NCBI GenBank assembly: GCA_964646205.1
Contig: CAZYAZ010000026.1
Span: forward strand, 3,752 to 67,751
Reading direction: 5' to 3'
Length of the DNA: 64,000 nt
DNA from: UBA8437 sp964646205
GTDB lineage: Bacteria; Planctomycetota; Planctomycetia; Planctomycetales; Planctomycetaceae
Numbering within the stretch: the first letter of the stretch is position 1; each line of letters opens with the position of its first letter. The translations under genes were made by a program, and so were the position numbers. Shown here piece after piece: positions 62,389 through 64,000 of the stretch. A model generated the notes under the pieces. That model searched no databases. It saw only the letters and a list, made by a program, of their open reading frames with translations, and had not been told where the DNA came from.

Positions 62389-64000
62389 CTACTGTGGATT
62401 CGAGTTCGACTCCGTGGAGGAGGCGTCCTGGTCAAAATCGCCCGCCTGCAACCGGCGCCAGTACTCGTCCAGATCGCGTTTGACTCCCCCTGAGAGCAAG
62501 AGCACTCCAAGGATATTGGGAACGGCCATGCCCATGATCATCAGGTCACCGAGTTCCAGGACGTTCTTGGCCGAGACGACCGATCCCATGAAGACGAACA
62601 CCAGAAAAATGAGCCGATACGACATCGAGGCTCCGTCGCCGAAAAGAAAGGCCCAGCAGCGTTCGCCGTAGTACGACCACGAGATCATCGTCGAATAGGC
62701 AAACAGAATCACGGCGATCGAAAGCACGTACTCGAAGTAGGGAATCGCCGCACTCATCGCCCGCGACGTCAGTTGCGCACCCTGCTCCTTCTCGATGATG
62801 TCCGTGTGCTCGGCCACCAGCGTGTCGAGTTCAACTCCGCTGGCTGCCGCCTGGCTGCTGAGCGTCTCGGTGTAAGTTTCGGCACTGTATGCACCGGTGA
62901 CGATGATCACCAGCGCCGTCATCGTGCAGACGACCACCGTGTCGATGAACGGTTCAAGCAACGCGACAATCCCTTCTCGAACCGGGAACTCGGTCTTGGC
63001 CGCCGAATGTGCAATCGCCGCCGATCCGATCCCCGCTTCGTTGGAGAATGCGGCTCGCTTGAAACCCATGATCAACACGCCCAGGAATCCGCCGTAAGCC
63101 GCGTCGGCAGAAAAGGCACCGGAAAAGATCGACAGGACCGCCGAGGGCACCTGGTCGGCATTCATCACCAGGATCGCCACCGATGCCACCACGTACACGC
63201 CACACATGAACGGCACGATCGTCGCCGCCGTGGCAGCGATCCGCTTGATGCCTCCAATGATCACCACGCCCACCAGGGCGGTCATCACCAGTCCGTAGAT
63301 CCACGGATCAGTTTTCAGAACCGGGATCGTCTCCTGGACAGCCTTCAACGACATGCTGACCTGAAACGCGTTGCCGCCAGCAAATGAACCCCCGATGCAC
63401 AAGAGTGTGAACATCACGGCCAGGGTCTTTCCCAGGGTCCCCAGGTTCATCTCGGCCAGGCCACGGCTCAGGTAATACATCGCACCACCCATCACCCGTC
63501 CGTCCTCGCGAACCTCGCGATACTTTTGGCCGAGTGTGCATTCAACGAACTTCGCCGACATTCCCAGGAGCCCCGCCAGGACCATCCAGAATGTTGCGCC
63601 CGGGCCACCAACTGACACCGCCACAGCCACACCGGCAATGTTGCCCAGGCCCACCGTCGCCGACAGCGCGGCAGTCAGGGCCTGGAAGTGAGACACCTCA
63701 CCCTCGTCTTCCTCGTTGTCGTACTTGCCCGCGGTCACCTTGATCGCATGAACAAAACCGCGGAAGTTGATGAAGCCCATTCGGATCGTGAAGAAGATTG
63801 AGCCGGCCACCAACCACAGGACAGCCGCCGGCAGACTGGCTCCACCAGGAAGCGGAATCGGAAAAAACAGGACCGTGGCAATGACCTTGTTGAACCTCCC
63901 GAAGTAGTCGTTGACCTGGGCCTCGACTCGACGAAATCCCGACAACTCGGCAACTGGCTCGGCAACTGGCTCGGCAACTGGCTCGGCAACTGGCTCGGCA
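62389..64000 (-). CDS. alanine/sodium symporter family protein, 5' end cut by window edge
   Basis: A member of the AGCS (alanine or glycine:cation symporter) family with about ten transmembrane segments. Signatures are ALSATVGLGNIAGVAVAVS, GGAMYYLSRGL, and FKRAAFSNEAGIGSAAIAHS. The C-terminus ends at 62389. Upstream of a TTG at 63943-63945 the same frame continues to the window end through repeated Ala-Glu-Pro-Val units, so the true start is probably outside; the TTG would be the start only if the repeat is not translated. The protein would import alanine or a related amino acid with sodium or protons. Confidence 0.9.
   Translation of the reverse strand, partial: AEPVAEPVAEPVAEPVAELSGFRRVEAQVNDYFGRFNKVIATVLFFPIPLPGGASLPAAVLWLVAGSIFFTIRMGFINFRGFVHAIKVTAGKYDNEEDEGEVSHFQALTAALSATVGLGNIAGVAVAVSVGGPGATFWMVLAGLLGMSAKFVECTLGQKYREVREDGRVMGGAMYYLSRGLAEMNLGTLGKTLAVMFTLLCIGGSFAGGNAFQVSMSLKAVQETIPVLKTDPWIYGLVMTALVGVVIIGGIKRIAATAATIVPFMCGVYVVASVAILVMNADQVPSAVLSIFSGAFSADAAYGGFLGVLIMGFKRAAFSNEAGIGSAAIAHSAAKTEFPVREGIVALLEPFIDTVVVCTMTALVIIVTGAYSAETYTETLSSQAAASGVELDTLVAEHTDIIEKEQGAQLTSRAMSAAIPYFEYVLSIAVILFAYSTMISWSYYGERCWAFLFGDGASMSYRLIFLVFVFMGSVVSAKNVLELGDLMIMGMAVPNILGVLLLSGGVKRDLDEYWRRLQAGDFDQDASSTESNSNPQ
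63949..64000 (-). repeat. 12-bp tandem repeat, about four copies, at the right edge
   Basis: The 12-base unit GGCAACTGGCTC is repeated four times and continues past the edge. On the minus strand it encodes (Ala-Glu-Pro-Val)n in frame with the symporter gene. Copy number beyond the window is unknown. Confidence 0.9.

Noticed and set aside
63949..64000. Possible CRISPR array at the right edge
   Set aside because: The repeats are 12 bases, directly adjacent, with no spacers, and they read as an in-frame tetrapeptide repeat.

Overview
ORGANISM. The window looks like a chromosomal segment of a GC-rich member of the Planctomycetota. Several families typical of that phylum occur together: a DUF1559 prepilin-like protein with a strong Shine-Dalgarno sequence and a UUCG-loop terminator, a Tat-exported DUF1501 protein, a DUF1549/DUF1553 protein beside a PSCyt1-type cytochrome/WD40 giant and a PPC-domain giant, a DUF1080 protein, a Tat-signal Gfo/Idh/MocA oxidoreductase, and a methenyl-tetrahydromethanopterin cyclohydrolase. 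This is inferred from protein families only. No rRNA, tRNA, CRISPR array, transposase or phage gene was recognised, so most of the window reads as stable core and accessory chromosome. LAYOUT, LEFT HALF. Positions 1-4210 (minus strand) hold a fatty-acid and phospholipid operon, rpmF-plsX-fabD-acpP-fabF, followed by the start of a second ketosynthase that runs off the edge. Then come DUF1559 (4596-5666), DUF1501, a secreted S9 peptidase, aconitase, a Gfo/Idh/MocA protein and an RluA-type pseudouridine synthase. Two degenerate-looking enzymes follow: a disulfide-reductase-like flavoprotein homologue (14819-16069) and an HhH-GPD protein (16324-16974). A fused 5-oxoprolinase/hydantoinase, a cyclophilin, a MOSC protein and a D-glutamate-cyclase-like DUF1445 protein come next. 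Positions 23144-27129 hold a four-gene Tat-exported molybdenum hydroxylase operon with an unusual loss of iron-sulfur ligands. LAYOUT, MIDDLE. Positions 27421-31495 hold a DUF1326 protein, two uncharacterised secreted proteins, mch and a RimK-like ATP-grasp ligase; the last two suggest tetrahydromethanopterin C1 metabolism. A convergent secreted protein, an inositol-phosphatase-family protein, a YrdC-like/low-molecular-weight phosphatase fusion, rpiB and a glycine cleavage block (gcvH-gcvPA-gcvPB-lipoate ligase) follow. Positions 39774-43194 hold FHA-domain signalling genes: an FHA/polyglutamine protein, two small conserved-looking proteins, and a convergent FHA-GAF-PP2C phosphatase. LAYOUT, RIGHT HALF. 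A uronate-isomerase-like gene precedes a minus-strand operon of three large exported proteins (55189 down to 44706). Two of these share a recurrent Ala/Lys/Asp-rich helical module. The plus-strand run ribBA, rpmB, gatC-gatA-gatB, a methyltransferase and a DUF1080 protein follows. The window ends inside an alanine/sodium symporter gene whose 5' part carries a 12-bp in-frame tandem repeat. HOW THE GENES WORK TOGETHER. Much of the window is housekeeping: fatty-acid initiation, riboflavin, Gln-tRNA/Asn-tRNA amidation, glycine cleavage with lipoylation, and ribosomal L28 and L32. The accessory interest lies in enzymes that keep a fold but have lost cofactor or catalytic residues (the molybdenum hydroxylase, the flavoprotein, the HhH-GPD protein, the YrdC half of the fusion) and in low-complexity insertions in exported and FHA proteins.
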